The position numbers and the translations under genes were made by a program. Shown here piece after piece: positions 1 to 7,879 of a stretch of 64,000 nucleotides of DNA. This DNA is from Allobosea sp. 47.2.35. Lineage in GTDB: Bacteria > Pseudomonadota > Alphaproteobacteria > Rhizobiales > Beijerinckiaceae. The stretch lies in NCBI RefSeq assembly GCF_024655635.1, contig NZ_JANLGI010000019.1, positions 52,950 to 116,949 on the forward strand, given 5' to 3'. Within the stretch, counting starts at the first letter, position 1. The number at the start of each line of letters is the position of its first letter. The notes beneath the pieces are model-generated. The model was not told the DNA's origin, did not search any database, and worked only from the letters and a program-made list of their open reading frames with translations.

Positions 1-93
1 GACCACCATCAGGATGATGCCGCCGGCGGCCTCGCTATGCAGGAAATCCCGCAAGGCGGAAACGGGGCGGGTCCGGTGGGCGGCGCCGGTCAT
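1..93 (-). CDS. nhaA: NhaA-type Na+/H+ antiporter, N-terminal fragment
   Basis: Only the first 31 codons are inside the window; the gene runs off the left edge. The visible residues include LRDFLHSEAAGGIILMVV, which matches the conserved N-terminus of NhaA antiporters (a short cytoplasmic helix, then a Gly-Gly-Ile-Ile-Leu entry into the first membrane segment). NhaA exchanges cytoplasmic Na+ for external H+ in the inner membrane. The start ATG has a good ribosome binding site (AAGGAGA, 5 bases upstream). The assignment rests on a short stretch, so it is firm for the family but says nothing about the rest of the protein. Confidence 0.75.
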   Translation of the reverse strand, partial: MTGAAHRTRPVSALRDFLHSEAAGGIILMVV

Positions 94-176
94 CAGGTTC
101 TCCTTACGTCGATCGGGACGGAAGAGATACGACAGGCTGTCGCCCTAGACCAAGTTTGCCGATGCCGCAGGCGGAA

Positions 177-563
177 TCAGAGCTTCTTGCCGTCCTTGTC
201 GAACTGCTTGAGGAAGGCGATCAGGTCCTTGATCTCCTTCTCGCTCTTGATGCCGACGAAGATCATCTTGGTGCCGGGAATCTTGGCCTTGGGGTCCTTG
301 ATGTAGTCGGTGAAGGTCGCCTCGTCCCAGGTCAGGCCGGAATTCTTGTTGGCGTTCGAATAGCTATAGGCCTCGACCGCGCCGGAATGCCGGCCGATCA
401 ACCCGTTGAGCTCGGGGCCGACGAGGTTGCGCGCGCCTTCGCCGACCTGATGGCAGGCGCGGCATTTGGCGAAGGAGCGCTCGCCTGCCGAGATGTCCTG
501 CGCCGTGGCGGGCTGGGCAAGGAGGGGAAGCAGGAGGACAAGGCCGAAGAAAATGGCTCGCAT
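177..563 (-). CDS. class I cytochrome c (c2-like), periplasmic
   Basis: A 128-residue protein with a Sec signal peptide (hydrophobic residues 4-16, likely cleavage after AQPATAQ near residue 22). One haem-binding motif, C34-R-A-C37-H38, gives the covalent attachment and the His ligand; Met100 in the segment IPGTKM is the probable axial Met. Length and motif spacing fit small soluble cytochromes c2/c550 that shuttle electrons in the periplasm between respiratory complexes or from dehydrogenases. It is a single gene, with a neighbouring alpha/beta hydrolase transcribed towards it. The ribosome binding site is weak. The donor and acceptor cannot be told from the sequence. Confidence 0.9.
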   Translation of the reverse strand: MRAIFFGLVLLLPLLAQPATAQDISAGERSFAKCRACHQVGEGARNLVGPELNGLIGRHSGAVEAYSYSNANKNSGLTWDEATFTDYIKDPKAKIPGTKMIFVGIKSEKEIKDLIAFLKQFDKDGKKL

Positions 564-651
564 GATCAGGTCTTTCGACTTGGAGACATTCTCAACTTAA
601 TGCCGAGTCGCATGGCGATGGCATGAGCCATTTCGCCGCGCGGCGCCCTGT

Positions 652-1467
652 TCAGAGTTCGCCGATCCACTCCGCCACGGTCGCGGTGAAGGCATCGGGA
701 CGCGAAACCGGGAAGAGATGCCCGCCGGTTTCCATGATCGCGCGGCGGCAGCCGGGCAGGGCGGCGGCGAGCGCCTCCTGATGGTAGACGGGCACGACCA
801 TGTCGTCGCGCGTGCCGAGCACCAGCACCGGCATCATCAGCGAGTCGATATCGGCGGTGCCGTCGAAGGCGAGCAGGGCATCGAGGCGCTCGCGCGTCAC
901 GGTCCGGGCGTGCTCGCTCACCGGCGCGGCCTCGATCGCGGCATCGTAGATATGCCAGTTCGCCTCGATCCAGCGCGGCTGGTAGCCGCTGAGCACCGAG
1001 GTCGCGGCATAGGCATAGGGGTCGCAGGCGAGGATGGCGCGCCGGGCGCCGAAGACGGCATTGAGATAGCGGCCGGATTTCAGCCAGCTCGCGCTCAGGA
1101 TCAGGCCGTCGAGCCGGCCGGGCGCGAGCTTGGCGATCGCCTGCGCGATGCAGCCGCCGGTGGAATGGCCGAGCACCACGGCCCGCGAGACGCCGGCTGC
1201 GTCGAGAACGGCGAGGCTGTCCTGCGCCAGCAATTCGATCGTGCAGGGCGCCTCACCGCGCGTGCTGGCACCGATGCCGCGCTGGTCGAAGCGGATGACC
1301 TGGAAGGAACGCGAGAGCGTCGCGGCGATGTCGCTCCAGAAGGCGGCGCTGCCGCTAAGGCCGCTGACCAGCAGCAGCGGTTGGCCGTGGCCTTCCTTGA
1401 AGGCGTGCAGCACGGCGCCGTCCGGCGTCTCGACCTTGAAGTCGGTGATATCCGTGGTGGCCGTCAT
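652..1467 (-). CDS. alpha/beta-fold hydrolase
   Basis: A 271-residue cytoplasmic hydrolase of the alpha/beta fold. The nucleophile elbow G-H-S102-T-G-G is clear, the acid is probably D221 or D222 in GTRDDMVVP, and the catalytic histidine is H250 in TGGHLFP; the oxyanion region lies in VSGLSGS (residues 35-40). The overall pattern resembles 3-oxoadipate enol-lactonases and RutD-type carbamate/aminoacrylate hydrolases, but I cannot choose a substrate. Its start codon overlaps the stop of a 20-codon upstream frame (ATGA), suggesting translational coupling, and a FNR/FixK-type box lies about 200 bp upstream. Confidence 0.85.
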   Translation of the reverse strand: MTATTDITDFKVETPDGAVLHAFKEGHGQPLLLVSGLSGSAAFWSDIAATLSRSFQVIRFDQRGIGASTRGEAPCTIELLAQDSLAVLDAAGVSRAVVLGHSTGGCIAQAIAKLAPGRLDGLILSASWLKSGRYLNAVFGARRAILACDPYAYAATSVLSGYQPRWIEANWHIYDAAIEAAPVSEHARTVTRERLDALLAFDGTADIDSLMMPVLVLGTRDDMVVPVYHQEALAAALPGCRRAIMETGGHLFPVSRPDAFTATVAEWIGEL

Positions 1468-1526
1468 GCGTCACCTCGCGGATGGAGATGCCGAATGCTG
1501 CGCAGCCCGCGCATGATCTCGTCCAT
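1464..1526 (-). CDS. possible 20-codon leader frame overlapping the hydrolase start
   Basis: A short frame starts with ATG behind a good Shine-Dalgarno (GGGAGGA, 7 bases upstream) and ends in a TGA that overlaps the ATG of the hydrolase. The predicted peptide (MDEIMRGLRSIRHLHPRGDA) matches nothing I recognise. The ribosome site plus the 4-base overlap are the only support. It could be a coupling leader, the remnant of a longer protein, or chance. The hydrolase has no convincing ribosome site of its own, which makes coupling more plausible. Confidence 0.3.
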   Translation of the reverse strand: MDEIMRGLRSIRHLHPRGDA

Positions 1527-1661
1527 GGCCCCATCCTCCCTGGAATAGTAGGTCGCCCGCCCTGATCGCTCGGTCTTGATTGGCCGATGGGATCGCTTCG
1601 TGTCAGGATGGCGCATCGATCCCGCCCCCGCCATGGCTTGAGCGCAGGGGGCGGAATGTTC

Positions 1662-1675
1662 TTGACGCAGATCAA
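1662..1675. promoter_or_regulatory. FNR/FixK (FnrL-type) binding site
   Basis: TTGACGCAGATCAA fits the alphaproteobacterial FnrL/FixK consensus TTGAY-N4-RTCAA; one half is TTGAC and the other ATCAA. It lies 136 bp upstream of the leader frame and about 195 bp upstream of the hydrolase, and points to control by an oxygen-responsive Crp/Fnr regulator. The site is seen directly; its use is inferred. The rest of this 240-bp gap (1527-1766) holds no gene that I can support. Confidence 0.55.
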
Positions 1676-1766
1676 ATAGACCAAAGACTAATTGGCCTGC
1701 GTCTGACGCATGTCTTTGTGCGCGATGCGGCGGGCTGCCGGGATGTCGCCAGGCTCGGTCACGGGG

Positions 1767-2474
1767 TCAGGATGGATTCAGTCCTTCGCTGAGGGCGTAG
1801 GGCGCGAGCACGTCGCGAATGTCGCGTTCGACGCGGGGCGTCAGCAACGCGCGGGTGACCACGGCCCGCAGGTGATGGTCCATCAGGTCGGCGGCCCGGA
1901 CGGCGTCGCCGGCACGCAGGGCATCGATCAATTGCCGATGCTCGGAGACGGCGCATTCGCTCGAATGCGGGCGCCCGTAGATCGCCAGGATCAGCGAGCA
2001 GCGCGACGAGGCTTCCTGGACATAGCGCAGCAGCAGCGCATTGCCGGTCATCTTGGCGAGCTTGATGTGGAACTCGCCGGAGAGGCGGATCGATTCCGGG
2101 CCGTCCTGCTCATGCGCCTTCTCTTCCTGGCGGACATGGGCTTCCAGCTCGGCGACCTGGGCGGGGGTGATGCGGCCGGCCAGGCTTTCGGCCACGAGCC
2201 GTTCGAGCCCGCGCCGGACCTCGAACACGTCGCGCGCCTCTTCCAGTGTGGGATAGGCGACCGAGGCACCGCGATTGGGTTTGAGCTCGACGAGCCCCTC
2301 GACGGCGAGCCGTCCGAAGGCCTCGCGCACCAGGGTGCGGCTGACGCCGAGTTGCTCGCCGATCGAATCCTCCGGCAGCTTCATGCCGGGCTTCAGCGCC
2401 TGCTCGATGATCGCCCGGCGCAGCGCGCGGTAGACGGATTCGGCGCGCAGGACCGGGGCTCGCTTCTCGGCCAT
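1767..2474 (-). CDS. GntR-family transcriptional regulator (FCD domain)
   Basis: A 235-residue regulator. The N-terminal winged helix-turn-helix shows the GntR signature LPEDSIGEQLGVSRTLVREA followed by a GLVEL wing. The C-terminal FCD ligand-binding helical bundle carries the expected metal-binding histidines in EFHIKL, SEHRQL and MDHHLR. FCD regulators bind small carboxylates or amino-acid derivatives. I chose the ATG with a GAGGGA ribosome site 9 bases upstream; a GTG 17 codons earlier has none. The gene is divergent from the ABC importer, with a palindromic operator between them, so autoregulation plus control of the importer is the natural reading. Confidence 0.9.
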   Translation of the reverse strand: MAEKRAPVLRAESVYRALRRAIIEQALKPGMKLPEDSIGEQLGVSRTLVREAFGRLAVEGLVELKPNRGASVAYPTLEEARDVFEVRRGLERLVAESLAGRITPAQVAELEAHVRQEEKAHEQDGPESIRLSGEFHIKLAKMTGNALLLRYVQEASSRCSLILAIYGRPHSSECAVSEHRQLIDALRAGDAVRAADLMDHHLRAVVTRALLTPRVERDIRDVLAPYALSEGLNPS

Positions 2475-2567
2475 CGTGGCTTTCCCTCGTGCAGGAATGG
2501 TCTTGTCCGGGGGTGTCAATGTCACGATAGCGGGCTCCGCGCCAGTTTCCGCTTGTGTTCAATAATC

Positions 2568-2596
2568 GCATACAATACGCTTATGACATCGTATGC
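2568..2596. promoter_or_regulatory. candidate GntR/FCD operator between regulator and ABC importer
   Basis: An interrupted palindrome: GCATACAAT (2568-2576), an 11-base spacer, then ATCGTATGC (2588-2596), with one mismatch. A second half-site GTATGC follows at 2599-2604, and the motif ATAATCGCAYAC appears at 2562-2573 and 2608-2619. A cluster of repeats in a divergent promoter region fits a GntR dimer site. The same half-site GCATACAAT recurs at 27066. Confidence 0.6.
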
Positions 2597-2718
2597 AAGT
2601 ATGCCTGATAATCGCACACGAAAATGGCGCGCAAAGCGTCAGGTGCATAACGGGACGGCAGAAAGCGATCGAGACTCGGTGCAGCCGCGGGCGCGCCGAT
2701 GCAAAAGGGGAGAAGTCG

Positions 2719-4287
2719 ATGAAGAAGGCCTGGTTGCTGGCGGCCGTCGCCGCCTTTGCGCTCACCGGTGCGGCGGAAGCCAAGACGCTCAAATGGGGCG
2801 CGTCACGCGAGATCGCCTCGCTCGATCCCTATTCCTACGGCGAGACTTTCACGCTGTCCGTGTTGAACCACGTCTATGAGGGGCTGGTGCGCTATACCGG
2901 CGATCTCAAGATCGAGCCGGCTCTGGCCGAGTCCTGGGAGACCGTGTCGCCGACCGTCTGGCGCTTCAAGCTGCGTCAGGGCGTGAAGTTCCATAACGGC
3001 AATCCCTTCACGGCCGATGACGTCATCGCCTCGCTGGCGCGTGTCACCCACGAGACCTCGCCGCTCAAAGGCAATCTGCCGGCCTACAAGAGCTCGAAGA
3101 AGATCGACGACTACACGGTCGAACTCGAGGTCAACGGCCCCTATCCGCTGCTGCTGAACGACCTCACCAACATCTTCATCTTCGACAAGGAGTGGATGGA
3201 GGCGAACAACTCGCTGCTCCCGACCGATTCCGGCAAGGGCGTGAAGGGCTACGCCACCGACAACGCCAATGGCACCGGCCCGTTCAAGGTCGAGAGCCGC
3301 CGTGCCGATTCCAGGACGGTCTTCGTCAAGAACGCCGCCTGGTGGGACAAGCCGAAGCACAATATCGACGTGATCGAGTTCTCGCCGATCACCTCGTCCT
3401 CGACCCGCGTCGCGGCGCTGCTCTCGGGCGAGATCGACTATACCAACGTCGCCCCGCTGCAGGACCTGCCGCGCCTCTCCGCCTCGCCGGACGTCAAGGT
3501 GCTGCAGACCAACGAACTGCGTTCGGTCTTCTTCGCGCTCAATCTCGGCGACAAGCTGATCGAGAGCGACGTCAAGGATAAAAACCCCTTCAAGGACATC
3601 CGGGTCCGCGAGGCGCTCTATCGCGCCATCGACATCGACGCGGTGCACAAGCGCGCCATGCGCGGCCTGTCGCGCAACACCGGCGCCCTCGTCGCCCCGG
3701 CGATCCCTGGCTACGAGCCCTCGCAGGACGAGCGCCTGCCCTTCGACCTGAACGGCGCCAAGAAGCTCCTGGCCGATGCCGGCTATCCCAACGGCTTCTC
3801 GTTCCAGATCAACTGCCAGAGCGACTCGCTCGTCAACGAGGAGGAGTTCTGCCAGGCGGTCGCGGCGATGTGGTCGCGCGCCGGCTTCAAGCCGAACCTC
3901 AGCATGGCCCCGCGCAGCCAGCAGACGCCGAAGCGCGTCAAGGGCGAGTTCGACGTCATCTCCTTCGGCTGGGCCAACGAGCCGATGATCGACGCCTACT
4001 CCCTGCTGGTCCAGGTGCTGCGCTCCAAGAGCGGCACCGGCGGCGTCTTCAACTGGGGCGGCTGGGGCGATCCGCGCATCGACGCGCTGATCGACAAGGC
4101 TGGCGTCGAGCTCGACACGCCCAAGCGCATCGAGATGATGAAGGAAGCGCTCAAGATCGCCAAGAAGGAGCAGCTCTTCATCCCGCTGCACCAGCAGCCG
4201 ATGGCCTGGGCGATGCGCAACACCGTCGCCTCGACCGTGCAGGCCTCGGACAACAAGCCGCGGCTCTGGCTGACCATGATGAAGTGA
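2719..4287 (+). CDS. ABC transporter substrate-binding protein, peptide/opine type
   Basis: A 522-residue periplasmic solute-binding protein of the SBP_bac_5 (DppA/OppA) family. A Sec signal peptide covers residues 1-22 (MKKAWLLAAVAAFALTGAAEA), and the mature protein begins KTLKWG. The family block is visible as EGLVRYTGDLKIEPALAESWE, followed by VWRFKLRQGVKFHNG and FTADDV. It is the first gene of a complete importer operon and starts behind AAAGGGGAG. A palindromic element directly after its stop codon probably stabilises its message, giving more binding protein than permease. The solute is unknown; the amidohydrolase in the operon suggests an amide or cyclic nitrogen compound. Confidence 0.92.
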   Translation: MKKAWLLAAVAAFALTGAAEAKTLKWGASREIASLDPYSYGETFTLSVLNHVYEGLVRYTGDLKIEPALAESWETVSPTVWRFKLRQGVKFHNGNPFTADDVIASLARVTHETSPLKGNLPAYKSSKKIDDYTVELEVNGPYPLLLNDLTNIFIFDKEWMEANNSLLPTDSGKGVKGYATDNANGTGPFKVESRRADSRTVFVKNAAWWDKPKHNIDVIEFSPITSSSTRVAALLSGEIDYTNVAPLQDLPRLSASPDVKVLQTNELRSVFFALNLGDKLIESDVKDKNPFKDIRVREALYRAIDIDAVHKRAMRGLSRNTGALVAPAIPGYEPSQDERLPFDLNGAKKLLADAGYPNGFSFQINCQSDSLVNEEEFCQAVAAMWSRAGFKPNLSMAPRSQQTPKRVKGEFDVISFGWANEPMIDAYSLLVQVLRSKSGTGGVFNWGGWGDPRIDALIDKAGVELDTPKRIEMMKEALKIAKKEQLFIPLHQQPMAWAMRNTVASTVQASDNKPRLWLTMMK

Positions 4288-4308
4288 GGCTGCCGCGGTC
4301 CAACCGTC

Positions 4309-4392
4309 ATGGCCGGGCTTGACCCCCGGCCATTTCGGCAACCAGCGCCTTCTCTTGAAGTTCCCGGGTTCTCGCATCGCGAAACCCGGGAA
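4309..4392. repeat. palindromic intergenic element (REP-like) inside the ABC operon
   Basis: Two stem-loops in the 129-bp gap between binding-protein and permease genes. The first has arms ATGGCCGGG (4309-4317) and CCCGGCCAT (4325-4333); the second has TTCCCGGGTT (4361-4370) and AACCCGGGAA (4383-4392). Similar hairpins bounded by GTCAT/ATGAC occur at 9896-10024 and 21178-21289. Such elements are common between genes in Rhizobiales. Placed here, it may protect the upstream mRNA from 3' decay, like the REPs after malE. Confidence 0.7.
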
Positions 4393-4416
4393 TGACGCCG
4401 GAACGCAGGAGTTCCC

Positions 4417-5409
4417 ATGCCGGCCTTTCTTTTCAAGCGACTGCTCAACGCCGCCGGCGTGATGCTGGCGGTGGCCTTTCTCGCCTTCCTGATCTTCCGC
4501 TTCGTCGGCGACCCCGTCGAGCTGATGCTGAACGAGCAGGCGAGCCAGCAGCAGCGCGACGAACTGCGTGTCCGCCTCGGCCTCGACAAGGGCTTCGTGC
4601 TGCAATACGCGACCTTCGTCGGCAATGCCGTGCGCGGCGATTTCGGCATCTCCTACCGCAACCAGCAGGACGTCTTCACGCTGATCTCGGAGCGCTTCCC
4701 GGCGACCTTCGAGCTGGTTCTGGTCGCGACCTTCCTGTCGCTCGCCGTCGGCGTTCCGCTCGGCGTCTATACCGCGATCCGACGAGACAGTTTCCTCGCC
4801 AAGACCCTGCAATTCGTCTCGGTGCTCGGGGTCTCCCTGCCAAGCTTCGCGCTCGGCATCCTCTTCATCCTGATCTTCTCGGTGACGCTGCAATGGTTGC
4901 CCGCCTTCGGGCGCGGCGAGGTCGTCCAGATCGGCTGGTGGAGCACCGGCTTCCTGACTGCTTCGGGCCGCAAGGCATTGATCCTGCCCGGCATCACGCT
5001 CTCGCTCTTCCAGATCACGCTGGTGATGCGCCTCGTCCGTGCCGAGATGCTGGAGACCATGCGCACCGACTTCATCCGCTTCGCCCGGGCGCGCGGCCTG
5101 CCGGCACGCGCCGTCAATTTCGGCCATGCGCTGCGCAATTGCCTGATGCCGGTCATCACCGTCACCGGCCTGCAGATCGGCAATCTCATCGCCTTCGCGC
5201 TGGTCACCGAGACGGTGTTCCAGTGGCCGGGCATGGGCATGCTTTTCGTCCAGGCCGTGACCTTCGTCGATATCCCGGTGATGGCGGCCTATCTGATCGT
5301 CGTCTCCTTCATCTTCGTCACGCTCAACACGCTGGTCGACCTGACCTATGCCTGGGTCGATCCGCGCCTGCGCGAGGACGCGCTCTCGGGAGGCGCCAAT
5401 GCCCGCTGA
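4417..5409 (+). CDS. ABC transporter permease, DppB-like
   Basis: A 330-residue inner-membrane permease of the binding-protein-dependent transport family. The first membrane segment (LLNAAGVMLAVAFLAFLIF) is followed by the typical periplasmic region and five further helices. The EAA-type cytoplasmic loop that contacts the ATPase is visible in DFIRFARARGLPARAV. It starts behind AGGAG and overlaps the next permease by 11 bases, so both are probably coupled in translation. With the following gene it should form the heterodimeric channel of the importer. Confidence 0.93.
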   Translation: MPAFLFKRLLNAAGVMLAVAFLAFLIFRFVGDPVELMLNEQASQQQRDELRVRLGLDKGFVLQYATFVGNAVRGDFGISYRNQQDVFTLISERFPATFELVLVATFLSLAVGVPLGVYTAIRRDSFLAKTLQFVSVLGVSLPSFALGILFILIFSVTLQWLPAFGRGEVVQIGWWSTGFLTASGRKALILPGITLSLFQITLVMRLVRAEMLETMRTDFIRFARARGLPARAVNFGHALRNCLMPVITVTGLQIGNLIAFALVTETVFQWPGMGMLFVQAVTFVDIPVMAAYLIVVSFIFVTLNTLVDLTYAWVDPRLREDALSGGANAR

Positions 5410-6334
5410 GACCCTGAAGAAACCCGGCCGCCTGCGCCGCTTCCTCGACAGCGATATCGGCTGGAGCTTCTGCCACACGCCGGTCGCCTGGCTCTCGGCG
5501 CTGGTGCTGGTGTTGCTTGTCCTGACCGCGCTTTTCGCGCCGCTGATCGCGCCGCAGAACCCCTACGATCTTGCCCAGGTCTTCATCGACAAGGCCGAGA
5601 TCCCGCCGATCTGGCAGGAGGGTGGCGAATGGCCCTTCCTGCTCGGCACCGATCCGCAGGGCCGCGACGTGCTCTCGGCCATCCTCTACGGCTCGCGCAT
5701 CTCGCTGATCATCGGCTTCTCCGCCGTCGTCGTCTCGATGATGATCGGCGTCTCGATCGGGCTCACCGCCGGCTTCTATGGCGGGCGCATCGACAACCTG
5801 CTGATGCGGCTCGGCGATACCGTGCTCTCGATTCCGACGCTGCTGATGGCGATCCTAGTCTCGGCGATCTTCCGCGAGATGCTGCCGCCGGCCCTGCGCG
5901 AGCCCTTCTCGGCCGTGGTGCTGGTGCTCTCGATCGCGCTGACCAGCTGGGTCCAGTATGCCCGCACCGTGCGCGCGCTGACCATGGTCGAGCGCCGCAA
6001 GGAATACGTGCTTGCCGCCCGCATCATCAAGGTGCCGGCGACGCGGATCATGGGCCGTCACATCCTGCCCAACACGATGACGCCGGTGCTGGTTTCGGCG
6101 ACGCTCAGTCTCGGCCTCGCTATCCTCTCGGAGGCGACGCTGTCCTTCCTCGGCGTCGGCATGCCGATCACCCAGCCTTCGCTCGGCACGCTGATCCGCA
6201 TCGGCAACCAGTACCTGTTCTCCGGCTCCTGGTGGCTCGTCGTTTTCCCCTCGCTGCAGCTCGGCCTGATCGTGCTTTCGGTCAACCTGCTCGGCGACTG
6301 GCTGCGCGACGCGCTGAACCCGAAGCTGCGCTGA
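5399..6334 (+). CDS. ABC transporter permease, DppC-like
   Basis: A 311-residue permease, partner of the DppB-like subunit. It shows the short N-terminal OppC-type segment (a helix near residues 32-52), the conserved LLGTDPQGRDVLSAILYGSR that marks DppC/OppC proteins, and an EAA loop in RRKEYVLAARIIKVPATRI. The start ATG at 5399 lies within the end of dppB-like, behind GGGAGG; a start further upstream would add unrelated residues. It ends 39 bases before the amidohydrolase. Confidence 0.93.
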   Translation: MPAETLKKPGRLRRFLDSDIGWSFCHTPVAWLSALVLVLLVLTALFAPLIAPQNPYDLAQVFIDKAEIPPIWQEGGEWPFLLGTDPQGRDVLSAILYGSRISLIIGFSAVVVSMMIGVSIGLTAGFYGGRIDNLLMRLGDTVLSIPTLLMAILVSAIFREMLPPALREPFSAVVLVLSIALTSWVQYARTVRALTMVERRKEYVLAARIIKVPATRIMGRHILPNTMTPVLVSATLSLGLAILSEATLSFLGVGMPITQPSLGTLIRIGNQYLFSGSWWLVVFPSLQLGLIVLSVNLLGDWLRDALNPKLR

Positions 6335-6373
6335 GACCATGGCCCGGAATGGCATTTTGATGAGGACTAGCCT

Positions 6374-7879
6374 GTGAGCCTGCAAGCCAAGAAGCGTCCC
6401 GAAGGCCGCATCCTGATGACCGCCCGCTGGGTCGTCGGACACAAGGACGGCCGCCATCGCCTCTATGAGAATGGCGAGGTCGTCTTCGAGAACGGCGAGG
6501 TCGTCTTCGTCGGCCATGGCTTTCCCGGCGACGTCGCCCGCCGCATCGACTACGGCCATGCCCTGATCGGGCCGGGCTTCGTCGATTGCGACGCGCTCTC
6601 CGATCTCGACACCACCATCCTCGGCTATGACAACCAGCCGGCCTGGAAGAAGGGTCGCGTCTGGCCGCGCAGCTATCTCGAGGCCGGCCCCTACGAGATG
6701 TATACCCGCGAGGAACTGGCCTTCCAGAAGCGCTATGCCTTCTCGCAACTGATCCGCAATGGCATCACCACCGCGCTGCCGATCGCCTCGCTGTTCTATC
6801 GCGCCTGGGGCGAGACGGTGCAGGAATTCGAGGATGCCGCGGATGCCGCCGCCGATCTCGGCATGCGCGCCTATCTCGGCCCGGCCTATCGCACCGGCAA
6901 CCAGGTCGTCGAAAGCGACGGGCGCGTCGTCACCTATTACGAGGAGGAGCGCGGTCTCGCCGAGCTCGATGCTGCCATCGATTTTGCGAAGCGCCATGAG
7001 GGCCAGGCCGGCGGCTTGATCCGCGCGATGTTCGCGCCCGACCGCATCGAGACCTCGACGGCCGAGCTGTTGCGCCGCACCGCGGCAGCCTCGCGCGAGC
7101 TCGACATTCCCGTCCGGCTGCACTGCTGCCAGTCGAAGATCGAGTACGACCTCGTCCTCGCCCAGCACGGCATGAGCCCGCCGGAATGGCTGGAGAGCCT
7201 CGGCTTCCTCAACGAGCGCTGCCTGCTGCCGCATGGCACGGTCGTCTCCGGCAGCCGCCTGATCGACCGCCCCGGCCGCGATCTCGAGATCATCCGCGAT
7301 TCCGGCGCCAGCATCGTGCATTGCCCGCTGGTCTCGGGCCGGCACGGCAACAGCATCAATCATTTCGGCAGCTATCGCGCCATGGGCCTCAACATCGCCA
7401 TGGGCACGGATACCGCCCCGCCCGACATGGTGGTGAACATGCAGACCGGCATGATCCTCTCCCGCACCATGGCCGCCAATGTCGGCGCGGTTCGCTCCGA
7501 GGATTACTACGACGCCGCGACCATCGGCGGCGCCGATGCGCTGCAGCGGCCCGATCTCGGCCGCCTCCAGCCGGGCTCCCGCGCCGACATCACCGTCTTC
7601 GAATTCGACCGGCCGCATAGCGGGCAGGTCATCGACCCCATCCAGACGATGATGCTGACCGGCCATGGCCGCGACTTCGCGACCGTGGTGATCGATGGCC
7701 GCTTCGTCATGGAGAACCGGGCGATCCCCGGCCAGGACGAGGCTGCCGACAACGCCCGCGCCCAGAAGCAGTTCGAAGGCGTGATGGCGCGCTATCCCGA
7801 GCGCACGCTCGGCCACCCGCCGATGAGCGAAATCTTCTCGTCGAGCTACGCGATCGAACGCAGCGAGGCCTCTGCATGA
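6374..7879 (+). CDS. amidohydrolase-superfamily protein lacking the HxH motif
   Basis: A 501-residue protein of the AtzA/TrzN/cytosine-deaminase-like amidohydrolase superfamily, starting at GTG. The composite beta domain and TIM barrel are recognisable: GPGFVD at residues 66-71, H250 (RLHCCQS), H287 (LLPHGTV) and D346 (MGTDTAP). Family members normally have HxH after the FVD strand; here the residues are C-D-A (72-74), so two metal ligands are missing. The enzyme may use a different metal geometry, or have lost hydrolysis. Residues 32-38 and 39-45 are a 7-residue tandem duplication (21 bp each, one base different). It sits inside the importer operon and overlaps the next gene by 4 bases, implying action on the imported solute. 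Confidence 0.8.
   Translation: MSLQAKKRPEGRILMTARWVVGHKDGRHRLYENGEVVFENGEVVFVGHGFPGDVARRIDYGHALIGPGFVDCDALSDLDTTILGYDNQPAWKKGRVWPRSYLEAGPYEMYTREELAFQKRYAFSQLIRNGITTALPIASLFYRAWGETVQEFEDAADAAADLGMRAYLGPAYRTGNQVVESDGRVVTYYEEERGLAELDAAIDFAKRHEGQAGGLIRAMFAPDRIETSTAELLRRTAAASRELDIPVRLHCCQSKIEYDLVLAQHGMSPPEWLESLGFLNERCLLPHGTVVSGSRLIDRPGRDLEIIRDSGASIVHCPLVSGRHGNSINHFGSYRAMGLNIAMGTDTAPPDMVVNMQTGMILSRTMAANVGAVRSEDYYDAATIGGADALQRPDLGRLQPGSRADITVFEFDRPHSGQVIDPIQTMMLTGHGRDFATVVIDGRFVMENRAIPGQDEAADNARAQKQFEGVMARYPERTLGHPPMSEIFSSSYAIERSEASA

Noticed and set aside
2803..5478. An 891-codon minus-strand frame across the binding-protein and permease genes.
   Set aside because: Same shadow effect: low-complexity Arg/Asp/Glu/Gly product, no ribosome site, and it crosses two clear genes.
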